Assembly: GCA_963677415.2 (NCBI GenBank)
Contig: CAXXFJ010000038.1
Coordinates: forward strand, 1-64,000
Source: JAQUTK01 sp963677415
GTDB lineage: Bacteria > Bacteroidota > Bacteroidia > Bacteroidales > JAQUTK01
DNA: 64,000 bases
Direction of reading: 5' to 3'
Below are positions 55,020 to 63,188 of the stretch, piece after piece. The notes beneath the pieces are model-generated. The model did no database searches. It was not told the DNA's origin and was given only the letters and a program-made list of their open reading frames with translations. The stretch's first letter is position 1. Each line of letters opens with the position of its first letter. Both the position numbers and the translations under genes were made by a program.

Positions 55020-57314
55020 ATGAAAACCGTTTTACGCACGCTCTCCCTCTTTCTTGTCGTTTCTTTGGCAACGACTTATTCCTTTGCCACTGATTTATTT
55101 TCGCCAGTCGATTATGTAAACCCTTTGATGGGAACGCAATCTACGGTGGCTCTCTCAGCAGGAAACACCTATCCGGCTATTGCCCGTCCATGGGGTATGA
55201 ACTTCTGGATGCCTCAGACTGGTACTATGGGCAACGGTTGGGCTTATGTCTATACAGATAACAAAATACGTGGATTCAAACAGACACACCAACCAAGTCC
55301 CTGGATCAACGATTATGGTCAATTTTCGTTGATGCCGGTTACAGGCAAACCTTTATTTCTGGAAAATGAACGAGCTAGCTGGTTTTCTCATAAGTCAGAG
55401 CAAGCTTTGCCCTATTATTATAAAGTCTATCTGGCTGATTATGATGTTACGACCGAGATAACACCCACAGAGCGTTCTGCAATGTTTCGTTTTACATTTC
55501 CTGAAACTGATGATGCATATGTCGTTATCGATGCTTTTGACCGTGGGTCTTCTATACAGATACTCCCCGAGCAGAAAAAGATTATTGGTTACACGACAAG
55601 AAATAGTGGAGGAGTGCCTAGTAACTTCCGTAATTACTTTGTGGTTGAGTTTGACAAACCGTTTGAGGTTACTTATACCTTCAATGGCAAGGACTTGAAA
55701 AAAGAACTCACTCAGAAAGATGATCATGTTGGTGCAGTTATTGGTTTTAAGACAAAACGTGGTGAGGTTGTTCATGCACGAGTATCCTCTTCTTTTATTA
55801 GCGATCAGCAAGCCCTTCAAAACCTGAAAGAACTTGGTAATGATAGTTTTGATACAGTCAAAGAAAAAGGGAAAGTGGCATGGAACGATGTTTTGCAACG
55901 TATTAAGGTAGAAGGTGGAACCGTTGACCAGTATCGCACTTTTTACTCCTGTCTTTATCGTTCTCTTCTTTTTCCACGCATGTTTTATGAGGTTGATACT
56001 TCAGGAAAGATCGTTCATTACAGTCCTTACAATGGACAAGTTTTACCCGGTTATCTTTTTACTGATTCAGGCTTCTGGGATACTTTCCGTTGTCTTTTCC
56101 CTTTTCTCAATCTGATGTACCCTTCAGTTAATCAGAAGATTCAGGAAGGGCTGATCAATACCTATAAGGAAAGTGGCTTTTTCCCCGAATGGGCTAGCCC
56201 TGGACATCGTGGTTGCATGGTAGGTAATAACTCCGCTTCAATTTTAGCAGATGCCTATCTCAAAGGGATCAAGGTTGCTGATGAAAAGACTCTTTACGAA
56301 GGACTTGTACACGGAGCTAATGCTGTTCATCCAAATGTATCTTCTACCGGTCGCCTTGGTTTTGAAGAGTATAATAAGTTGGGATACGTGCCTTGTGATA
56401 TCAATATTAATGAAAGTGCTGCCCGCACGCTTGAATATGCATACGATGACTGGTGTATCTATCAGGTAGCAAAAAAGATGAACCGCCCAAAAGAGGAAAT
56501 TGATATCTATGCTAAACGTGCGCAAAACTACCGCAACCTCTTTGATAAAGAGACGCTGCTGATGCGAGGAAAGAAAGCCGATGGTACATTTCAGACTCCA
56601 TTCTCACCCTTCAAATGGGGAGGCGACTTTACAGAAGGTAATTCATTGCACTACACTTGGTCTGTATTTCATGATCCACAAGGTCTTATCAACCTGATGG
56701 GCGGAAAGAGTTCCTTTGTTGCCATGCTGGATACCGTCTTTGCACTTCCTCCCATCTTTGATGATAGTTATTATGGAGGTGTGATTCACGAAATCCGGGA
56801 GATGCAGATAATGAATATGGGCAATTATGCTCATGGTAATCAACCAATTCAACATATGATCTATCTCTATGACTATGCCGGACAACCTTGGAAAACTCAA
56901 TACTGGGTTCGTCAGGTGATGGATAAACTATATCAAGCCACTCCCGACGGATATTGCGGTGATGAGGATAACGGACAGACATCAGCGTGGTACGTTTTTT
57001 CTGCTATGGGATTTTATCCCGTGTGTCCGGGCACAGATGAGTATGTGCTAGGTGCCCCTCTCTTTAAAAAAGCTACTTTAACTTTTGAGAATGGGAAACA
57101 ATATGTAATTAATGCAGCGGACAACAGTGCTGAGAATATCTATATTCGTTCACTGAAGATGAATGGAAAGAATGTGACACGCAATTTTGTTACTTACTCA
57201 GAACTCCAGAAGGGTGGCCAGATGACTCTGCAGATGCAGAGTACTCCATATACAGAAAGAGGAACTAAAGAAAGTGACTTCCCATATTCTATGTCCACAA
57301 TGGAGAAGAAGTGA
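55020..57314 (+). CDS. Glycoside hydrolase family 92, variant lacking the catalytic-acid Glu
   Basis: A 764-residue calcium-dependent exo-alpha-mannosidase-type enzyme with signal peptide (ending YSFAT). N-terminal beta-sandwich (DYVNPLMGTQSTVALSAGNT) and C-terminal (alpha/alpha)6 barrel. Sugar-binding and base regions are intact: GGDFTEGNSLHYTW, PDGYCGDEDNGQTSAWYVFS and GFYPVCPGTDEYVLG. The position that is Glu in true GH92 alpha-mannosidases (G-N-E-P) is Gln608 here (HGNQPIQHMIYLY). GH92 members with Gln there have been linked to mannose-1-phosphate linkages, whose leaving group needs no acid. It begins 29 nt after the DUF4375 gene without a visible promoter of its own. Confidence 0.92.
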   Translation: MKTVLRTLSLFLVVSLATTYSFATDLFSPVDYVNPLMGTQSTVALSAGNTYPAIARPWGMNFWMPQTGTMGNGWAYVYTDNKIRGFKQTHQPSPWINDYGQFSLMPVTGKPLFLENERASWFSHKSEQALPYYYKVYLADYDVTTEITPTERSAMFRFTFPETDDAYVVIDAFDRGSSIQILPEQKKIIGYTTRNSGGVPSNFRNYFVVEFDKPFEVTYTFNGKDLKKELTQKDDHVGAVIGFKTKRGEVVHARVSSSFISDQQALQNLKELGNDSFDTVKEKGKVAWNDVLQRIKVEGGTVDQYRTFYSCLYRSLLFPRMFYEVDTSGKIVHYSPYNGQVLPGYLFTDSGFWDTFRCLFPFLNLMYPSVNQKIQEGLINTYKESGFFPEWASPGHRGCMVGNNSASILADAYLKGIKVADEKTLYEGLVHGANAVHPNVSSTGRLGFEEYNKLGYVPCDININESAARTLEYAYDDWCIYQVAKKMNRPKEEIDIYAKRAQNYRNLFDKETLLMRGKKADGTFQTPFSPFKWGGDFTEGNSLHYTWSVFHDPQGLINLMGGKSSFVAMLDTVFALPPIFDDSYYGGVIHEIREMQIMNMGNYAHGNQPIQHMIYLYDYAGQPWKTQYWVRQVMDKLYQATPDGYCGDEDNGQTSAWYVFSAMGFYPVCPGTDEYVLGAPLFKKATLTFENGKQYVINAADNSAENIYIRSLKMNGKNVTRNFVTYSELQKGGQMTLQMQSTPYTERGTKESDFPYSMSTMEKK

Positions 57315-57428
57315 AAATGTAAAAGTAACGAAGAAATAAATTTATTGAATAGATATTCTTATATTTGTAACTTCATTTGTTGCCATACCGTTTGAGGGGA
57401 ATTTTGATTTTAATTGATACAATCAAAT

Positions 57429-57686
57429 ATGAGTACTTCTAAAAAGAATAAGTTTAGTGTTTCTCCAATTCAGATCGTATTGATGTTCAGAACTCTGATC
57501 ATAAAAAGCCTCAAGTTGTTATGGTATCTCTTGATGCTTTTTGTGATGTGGATCTTTTTTCTGTTTATGATTGTAGATCTTCTGATTCAGATGATATTTG
57601 AGAATGTACTGACTCTATTCTTTAAAATTAAAAATAGAAGAAAGAAAGAGATCGAAAAGCTACCAGAAGATAGAACTTGGGAGTAG
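57429..57686 (+). CDS. Small membrane protein of unknown function
   Basis: An 85-residue protein with a basic N-terminus (MSTSKKNKFSVSP), two closely spaced hydrophobic segments (about residues 30-60, LLWYLLMLFVMWIFFLFMIV) and a basic-then-acidic tail (KIKNRRKKEIEKLPEDRTWE). An inner-membrane hairpin is likely. No family recognised. The ATG at 57429 is preferred over a TTG at 57414. TATATTTG at 57360-57367 can serve as a -7 box. Confidence 0.6.
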   Translation: MSTSKKNKFSVSPIQIVLMFRTLIIKSLKLLWYLLMLFVMWIFFLFMIVDLLIQMIFENVLTLFFKIKNRRKKEIEKLPEDRTWE

Positions 57687-57692
57687 ATGTCC

Positions 57693-57755
57693 TATCTTTC
57701 CAACACAACGCCCATCGCAAGTTATCCTCGCGATGGGCGTTGTGTTGGAAAGATA
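57693..57755. terminator. 26-bp perfect inverted repeat between convergent genes
   Basis: 57693-57718 and 57730-57755 are exact reverse complements (26 bp) around an 11-nt loop. It lies 7 bases past the small membrane gene and about 90 bases from the end of the exonuclease gene. The place suits a bidirectional terminator, but there is no T run after the stem in either direction. Confidence 0.6.
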
Positions 57756-57844
57756 ATCACTCAATCCTTACAGAATAATGAGCGCACTTCCCCAGCAGAA
57801 GCAGAGCTTTGCAACTACTGCTTTGTTTTCAAATAAGTTACTTT

Positions 57845-58345
57845 TTAAATATCCCGAAAAATATTCAGAGCTATAACGGCCGCTGCCTCTGCATCTGCCA
57901 ATGCATTATGATGATTTCTTAAATCATAGCCACAGTGAGCAGCCACAGTATGAAGCTGGTGATTTGGAAGTTCAGGAAATACCCTTCTCGAACTTCTACA
58001 GGTGCATAAGAATTGATAATCCGGATAATCCATTCCATAGAGCTTATGGACTGCCTTCAAACAGCCCTCATCAAATGGACTATTGTGCGCAATCAGAGGG
58101 AGCGAACCAATCTCAGGAGCAATCTCTGCCCACACATCAGGAAATATAGCCGCTCTATCTGTATCGCGGGAAGTAATCCCATGAATTTGCACATTCCAGT
58201 AGCTGTAAAAATCCGGTTCAGGACGAATAAGCCGATAGATACTATTGATAATATTACCTTCACGAACCACTATAATACCCACACTGCACACACTGGTACG
58301 ATGCTGATTGGCTGTTTCAAAGTCTATTGCTACGAAGCTGTCCAT
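57845..58345 (-). CDS. DnaQ-like 3'-5' exonuclease
   Basis: A 166-residue DEDDh exonuclease. Exo I FVAIDFETANQHRTS gives Asp and Glu, Exo II LIAHNSPFDEGCLK gives the second Asp, and Exo III NHHNALADAEAAA gives His and the last Asp. It matches the stand-alone exonuclease group related to the epsilon subunit of DNA polymerase III; no polymerase domain. Cytoplasmic. A role in proofreading or RNA trimming cannot be separated from sequence. Confidence 0.92.
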   Translation of the reverse strand: MDSFVAIDFETANQHRTSVCSVGIIVVREGNIINSIYRLIRPEPDFYSYWNVQIHGITSRDTDRAAIFPDVWAEIAPEIGSLPLIAHNSPFDEGCLKAVHKLYGMDYPDYQFLCTCRSSRRVFPELPNHQLHTVAAHCGYDLRNHHNALADAEAAAVIALNIFRDI

Positions 58346-58587
58346 TTACAGATGTTTAAAACTATTCACTTTGTATTGCAAAGATAGTAATAAGAGGTAC
58401 ACGATAAAGTCCCTTTCGTTGATTTTGTGTGACTCTGCTCCGATTATTCTTTCATAAGTGCCTTCTATTTCTAAATAAACTTTAATGGGGTTGTAAATAT
58501 TAGTGTAAGAACGACTCGTATTGAATGTTTTTGCGATCTTTGTCAGCAACTCTTTGAAGATGAATAAACTAAAAACGTATTAATACT

Positions 58588-60504
58588 ATGAATGTAACGA
58601 AGTTATCTTGTTTATTGGTTGTCTTTTTGCTGTTTGTGAGCGGATTAGGAAAGGTGCAAGCACAGACTCCGCCAAAAGTTGCTGAAAAAGATTATGCAGC
58701 CTATCTTTTTGTTTATTTTACGGGCAATAGGGTAGATGAAGAAGCCATTCGTTTTGCTGTAAGTACTGATGGCTATAGCTTTAAAGCTTTGAATGGCAAT
58801 AAGCCGGTTGTTGACTCCAAAAAGATAAGTAGTACTGGTGGAGTGCGCGATCCGCATATCCTGAGAGGAGTAGACGGCAAGACATTTTATATGGTAGTTA
58901 CCGACATGACATCGTCCAAAGGATGGGATTCTAACCGGGCTATGGTTCTGCTGAAGTCTTCAGATCTGGTCAGCTGGACCTCAAGCGTTGTCAATATACA
59001 GAAGAAGTATGCCAATCAAGATGACTTGAAACGTGTATGGGCTCCTCAGACTATCTATGACGCAGAGGCAGGTAAATATTTAATATATTTCTCTATGCAG
59101 CATGGCAGAGGTCCGGATATCATCTATTACGCCTATGCCAATGCTGAATTTACCGATTTGGAAGGTGAACCAAAACCTCTTTTCATACCATCCAATAAGA
59201 AATCTTGCATTGATGGTGATATCATCTTCAAAGACAGTCTCTATCATCTCTTTTATAAGACCGAAGGCAGTGGTAATGGCATTAAGAAAGCTACAACTAA
59301 ATCACTGACATCAGGCGTGTGGACTGAAGCTCCGGACTACAAACAGCAGACAAAAGATGCTGTGGAAGGTTCCAGTATCTACAAACGTATCAACTCTGAC
59401 ACTTACATTCTGATGTATGATGTCTATATGAAGGGCAAATATCAGTTCACCGAAAGCCAGGATCTGGAAAACTTCAAGGTCATTGATGACAGCATCTCCA
59501 TGGACTTCTTCCCGCGTCACGGTACCATCATGCCTATCACACAAAAAGAACTGAAAGCGCTACTCAAAGAGTGGGGCACTCCCTCTGGATTTACATTTGA
59601 AGAACATAATAATCCGGTATTGGAAGGCTACTATGCAGACCCTGAAGTCCTCTATTCCAATAAGACAGGTAAGTACTATATCTATCCTACCAGTGATGGT
59701 TACGATGGATGGAGTGGCTATTCTTTCAAGACTTTCTCTTCGGATAATTTGAAGGACTGGAAGGAAGAAAATGTCATTCTGGACCTGAAGAAAGATGTAA
59801 CCTGGGCGAATAGAAATGCATGGGCTCCTTGTATTATTGAGAAGAAGATCAAAAAAAATTACAAGTACTACTATTATTTTTCTGCAGCTCAGAAGGTCGG
59901 AGTAGCTGTTGCTGATGATCCTTGCGGACCATTTGTTGATTCCGGTAAAGCGCTGATTGCCGGCAGACCCGAAGGTGCAAGAGGGGGACAGGAGATTGAC
60001 CCGGATGTGTTTGAGGATCCGAGGAGTGGCAAGACATATATTTATTGGGGTAATGGTTATATGGCAGTTGCCGAACTGAATAAAGATATGGTTTCACTGA
60101 AGCCCAATACAACCAAAATAATTACTCCGGACAGAACATATCGTGAGGGTTCATATGTCTTTTACCGCAAGGGCACCTATTACTTCATGTGGTCTGAAGA
60201 TGATACCCGCAGTGAAAACTACCGGGTTCGCTATGGTACCTCCAAATCGCCATTGGGACCGATTCAAGTTCCTGAAAGCAATTTAGTCATTATGAAAGAT
60301 GCTGCAAACGGCATTTACGCTACAGGACACAACTCTATCTTGCAGGTACCCGGTAAAGATGAATGGTACATTGTGTACCACCGTTTCTCTCGCCCAACCG
60401 GTATAAAGATGGGTGGTGCAGCTGGTTTTCATCGTGAAGTCTGCATTGATAAATTAGAGTTTAACGCTGATGGATCCATCAAACAGGTGAAGCCAACACT
60501 ATAA
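58588..60504 (+). CDS. Tandem GH43 protein (two propeller domains)
   Basis: A 638-residue secreted protein (signal peptide ending KVQAQ) made of two five-bladed propellers. Domain 1, about 30-325: Asp in GGVRDPHILRG, Asp in CIDGDIIFKDSLYHLFY, Glu in DAVEGSSIYKRI. Domain 2, about 335-635: Asp in YYADPEVLYSNKTGKYY, Asp in EIDPDVFEDPRSGKTY, Glu in YREGSYVFYRKGTYYFMW. Both triads look complete, so both domains may be active. GH43 covers arabinanase, arabinofuranosidase, xylosidase and galactosidase activities; the exact one is unknown. It stands alone with its own terminator. Confidence 0.88.
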   Translation: MNVTKLSCLLVVFLLFVSGLGKVQAQTPPKVAEKDYAAYLFVYFTGNRVDEEAIRFAVSTDGYSFKALNGNKPVVDSKKISSTGGVRDPHILRGVDGKTFYMVVTDMTSSKGWDSNRAMVLLKSSDLVSWTSSVVNIQKKYANQDDLKRVWAPQTIYDAEAGKYLIYFSMQHGRGPDIIYYAYANAEFTDLEGEPKPLFIPSNKKSCIDGDIIFKDSLYHLFYKTEGSGNGIKKATTKSLTSGVWTEAPDYKQQTKDAVEGSSIYKRINSDTYILMYDVYMKGKYQFTESQDLENFKVIDDSISMDFFPRHGTIMPITQKELKALLKEWGTPSGFTFEEHNNPVLEGYYADPEVLYSNKTGKYYIYPTSDGYDGWSGYSFKTFSSDNLKDWKEENVILDLKKDVTWANRNAWAPCIIEKKIKKNYKYYYYFSAAQKVGVAVADDPCGPFVDSGKALIAGRPEGARGGQEIDPDVFEDPRSGKTYIYWGNGYMAVAELNKDMVSLKPNTTKIITPDRTYREGSYVFYRKGTYYFMWSEDDTRSENYRVRYGTSKSPLGPIQVPESNLVIMKDAANGIYATGHNSILQVPGKDEWYIVYHRFSRPTGIKMGGAAGFHREVCIDKLEFNADGSIKQVKPTL

Positions 60505-60540
60505 AGATTGGCATTACTATTTCATTGTCTCGCGTAAACA

Positions 60541-60571
60541 AAAAAGGCTGTCCGGTAAAGGCAGCTTTTTT
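60541..60571 (+). terminator. Terminator after the tandem GH43 gene
   Basis: AAAAAGGCTG (60541-60550) pairs with CAGCTTTTTT (60562-60571) with one G-T pair. The loop carries TCCGGTAAA; with the stem it shares 13 bases (60547-60559) with the inverted repeat of the nearby IS. Confidence 0.8.
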
Positions 60572-60648
60572 GTTGTTGGTAGGAGTGAAGGTATTTCTTT
60601 TTAAGTTAATACCCGAAGGAGATTCGGAAGCTGTTTATTCAAAAAAAT

Positions 60649-60752
60649 GGATGCCTATGAGCCAATCATTTCATCAGGTTGAAATGTTTGGCGGATGCCT
60701 ATGCGTGAACCATTTCATCCGGTCGAAATTACTCGAACATACGGTTGTTTTT
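60649..60752. repeat. Dispersed intergenic element, copy B, with internal 44-bp duplication
   Basis: 60672-60752 aligns without gaps to 44979-45059. In addition GGATGCCTATG occurs at 60649 and 60693, and TTCATCNGGTNGAAA at 60670 and 60714, both 44 (two times 22) bases apart. ATTTCA-tcaggt-TGAAAT forms a short palindrome at 60668-60685. Before the IS arrived this space lay between the ends of convergent genes. Confidence 0.6.
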
Positions 60753-60877
60753 TAGGACTTTCAATGCGTTGATTACTAAGGATGTACGTATGTCATTTTC
60801 TAAAAATGAAGCCTTCTGATGATGTATGCTAATATTGATTTCTCGCTTACTTATCAGGGATTTAACTTAAAAAGAAT

Positions 60878-62284
60878 TTTTGCTGTCCGGTAAAATTATG
60901 AGTTCAAAAAATTAGGGCTGTTTTCCTCTCTTGGAATTCAGCCCTTTTTATTTCCTTTGCAGTTACCACACATTAAGGGAAATAACAATGAGCAAAAATA
61001 CACATTTTACCGGACAGCCGCTTTATGCGCAACTATTAAAATTGACTGACAGCAAAGAAATCGCTAGAATAAGCCTAGAAGGTTGTCATGACCGTTATAT
61101 TAAGAAGTTAGACGGCTACTCTCATTTTGTAATAATGCTCTACGCAGTGCTAATGCGTTATGATTCTCTCCGTGAAATCGTAGTAGGAATGCTCTCTGAG
61201 GCAAATAAGATCAACCACCTGGGCATAGACTATATGGTAAAACGGAGCACTTTGGCAGAAGCCAACAACAGGCGTAGCAATGAATTCTTTGAGCAGATAT
61301 ATTTCGAGCTGTACAAGAAATACAAGAACGATTTAACGGACAGCCGAACAGATAAAGCTTGGGAACACTTGCTGCATATTATGGACTCTACTACAATAAC
61401 GCTGTTTTCAAACGTTTTAAAAGGTGCCGGTCGCAATCCAAAGCATGGAAAGAAGAAAGGAGGCATAAAGGTTCATACTTTACTCAAGGCCGAAGAGGGA
61501 GTGCCTTATAATATCCATTTTACATCGGCAGCAACCCATGATCATGTTATGCTTACTAAACTAAAGCTGACAAATGGGGCATTCATAGCCATGGACAGAG
61601 CATATATCGACTATAAGGTCTTTCAGGAGTTTACAAACAACGGAGTCTTTTATGTAACCAAAATGAAGAAAAACCTACGCTACGAGTCAGTTGACGGATG
61701 TTTTCTTGTGAATAAAGATGGGCTAGTTGTCTTAAGTGATCATACAATCGAGCTCAAAAAGGATGATATAACCCATATCTCACGACGAATAGAGTATTGG
61801 GAAGAAAAAAAGAAGCACTCCTCCGTTCTTCTAACCAATAACTTTGAGTTGGATCCGGAAGAAATTATTGCCATCTATCTCAGGCGTTGGCAGATAGAGA
61901 GTCTATTCAAGCAATTGAAACAAAATTTTCCACTTAAATACTTCTTTGGAGAGAGCGTAAATGCAATCAAAACACAGATATGGATAACACTTATTGCAAA
62001 TTTGCTCTTATCAGTCATAAAGAAGCGCATAAAACGGGAATGGAGTTTCTCTAATCTTGTCACAATGATAAGACAAACACTAATGTACTATATCGACATA
62101 TATAGTTTTTGTGAGAATCCCGAAAAGGCCTGGTTGAAGATCATTAATCAGCCCAATTCATCCCCTCCTGAACCGTCTCTTTTTGATTAGGGGGCTTGCT
62201 ATGTATAGTAATGACCGAAATGCCATTTTAATAGGCAGATCGGCGTGACTATTTATACGATTTTGTTTTTACCGGACAGCAATG
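60878..62284 (+). mobile_element. Complete IS4-family insertion sequence
   Basis: About 1407 bp. The ends carry GCTGTCCGGTAAAA at 60882-60895 and its exact complement at 62267-62280; extended by four bases on each side the ends match in 16 of 18. AAAAAGAAT directly flanks the element at 60869-60877 and 62285-62293 and is taken as a 9-bp target duplication. One transposase gene, plus strand, apparently intact. A hairpin AGGGCTG/CAGCCCT (60914-60945) followed by T lies between the left end and the gene and could block transcription entering from outside. Confidence 0.85.
60988..62190 (+). CDS. IS4-family DDE transposase
   Basis: A 400-residue transposase. The catalytic residues are Asp in HIMDSTTITLF, Asp in FIAMDRAYIDY and Glu in YLRRWQIESLFKQLKQ, which is the Y-(2)-R-(3)-E-(6)-K signature of the IS4 family. 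An N-terminal DUF4372-like DNA-binding part starts MSKNTHFTGQPLYAQLLKL. The ATG at 60988 is chosen over a TTG at 60931, which lies in the end hairpin. Length and motifs suggest an active element, and the clean target duplication supports recent movement. Confidence 0.92.
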   Translation: MSKNTHFTGQPLYAQLLKLTDSKEIARISLEGCHDRYIKKLDGYSHFVIMLYAVLMRYDSLREIVVGMLSEANKINHLGIDYMVKRSTLAEANNRRSNEFFEQIYFELYKKYKNDLTDSRTDKAWEHLLHIMDSTTITLFSNVLKGAGRNPKHGKKKGGIKVHTLLKAEEGVPYNIHFTSAATHDHVMLTKLKLTNGAFIAMDRAYIDYKVFQEFTNNGVFYVTKMKKNLRYESVDGCFLVNKDGLVVLSDHTIELKKDDITHISRRIEYWEEKKKHSSVLLTNNFELDPEEIIAIYLRRWQIESLFKQLKQNFPLKYFFGESVNAIKTQIWITLIANLLLSVIKKRIKREWSFSNLVTMIRQTLMYYIDIYSFCENPEKAWLKIINQPNSSPPEPSLFD

Positions 62285-62297
62285 AAAAAGAATGATT

Positions 62298-62537
62298 TCA
62301 CAAGCTCATGCCAAACCTGATTCTTGCTGTAAAGCTTTTATTCGGATTAGTGCCTGTTTCGCAAGGATTGATGATATGTTGGAAGCCCAGCTGGATAAAT
62401 GTATTCTCAGTCAAAGGATATCGATAAGTAAGCTCAATAGCCATTTCCTTAGCCTTTCTGTCGGTAAAGTGTGCATAAGAGAATGTTACTCTCAGGATAT
62501 CTTCACCCTCTTTGCAACTATTGAATGCCTCCCCGGC
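62298..62537 (-). pseudogene. C-terminal remnant of an OprB-like carbohydrate porin
   Basis: Seventy-nine codons remain on the minus strand, ending in a natural stop (62298-62300). The reading KEMAIELTYRYPLTENTF, FIQLGFQHIINP and final FTARIRFGMSL are like the last strands of OprB-type porins (ELTYxxxxTxxxxxQPDxQxIxNP, terminal aromatic). There is no start, and a stop in frame at 62538-62540 bounds it just before msrA. The rest of the gene is gone. The IS inserted 5 bases beyond its stop without further damage. Confidence 0.55.
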
Positions 62538-62557
62538 TCAAGGTCAGACTTGCTGGA

Positions 62558-63055
62558 TTAAGCCTGTTTTGCTTTTGCAAATTTATCTCTTCCTATATGG
62601 CAGTAGCCATTCGGGTTCTTATCCAGATATTCCTGGTGATACTCTTCTGCCAGAAAATACTTTGTCAAGGGTAATACCTCTACTGCGATAGGCAAGGTGT
62701 ATTTCTTTGCCAGTTTAGTGATTGAGGCCTGTATGACCGGCAGATCCCCGGGATTTATATAATAGATGCCTGTGCGGTATTGCGAACCGATGTCTCCTCC
62801 CTGTTTGTTGACAGAAGTAGGGTTAATGACGTCATAATATAGTAGCAGCAACTTATCCAATGATAGTATCGCACTATCATACACCACTTCTACCGTCTCT
62901 GCATGTCCGGTATTACTATGTTTTACCTCCTCATAAGTAGGATTATCGGTATTGCCATTGGCATATCCCACAGATGTTTTTGTTACTCCATTGATCAAAG
63001 AGAAATATTTTTCTGTACCCCAGAAACAACCCCCTGCTAAATAAATTGTGCTCAT
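62558..63055 (-). CDS. msrA: Peptide methionine sulfoxide reductase MsrA
   Basis: A 165-residue repair enzyme that reduces methionine-S-sulfoxide. The catalytic Cys is in LAGGCFWGTEKYF; GYANGNTDNPTYEEV and GHAETVEVVYD form the substrate pocket; GDIGSQYRTGIYY is the conserved C-terminal motif. No MsrB domain is fused. It has no signal peptide, so it is cytoplasmic. It lies between the porin remnant and the GH27 gene. Confidence 0.97.
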   Translation of the reverse strand: MSTIYLAGGCFWGTEKYFSLINGVTKTSVGYANGNTDNPTYEEVKHSNTGHAETVEVVYDSAILSLDKLLLLYYDVINPTSVNKQGGDIGSQYRTGIYYINPGDLPVIQASITKLAKKYTLPIAVEVLPLTKYFLAEEYHQEYLDKNPNGYCHIGRDKFAKAKQA

Positions 63056-63188
63056 TATTCACCTCCAGTTTATTATTGAAACGTTAGACTTTTGCAAATA
63101 TCGGAATAAAAACAAAGAGAACCAAACACTCGGTTTGATTCTCTTTGAATAGTATCTCCCATTTACTTAATGGAAGAATTTAATAAAC

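Noticed and set aside
60547..60559. A solo IS inverted repeat (13-bp match to the IS end)
   Set aside because: It forms part of an ordinary terminator hairpin of the GH43 gene, and GGCTGTCC also occurs in the terminator at 39.75 kb, so common descent from the IS is not needed.
62292..62561. An 89-codon plus-strand frame next to the IS
   Set aside because: The opposite strand reads as a convincing porin C-terminus in the same interval.
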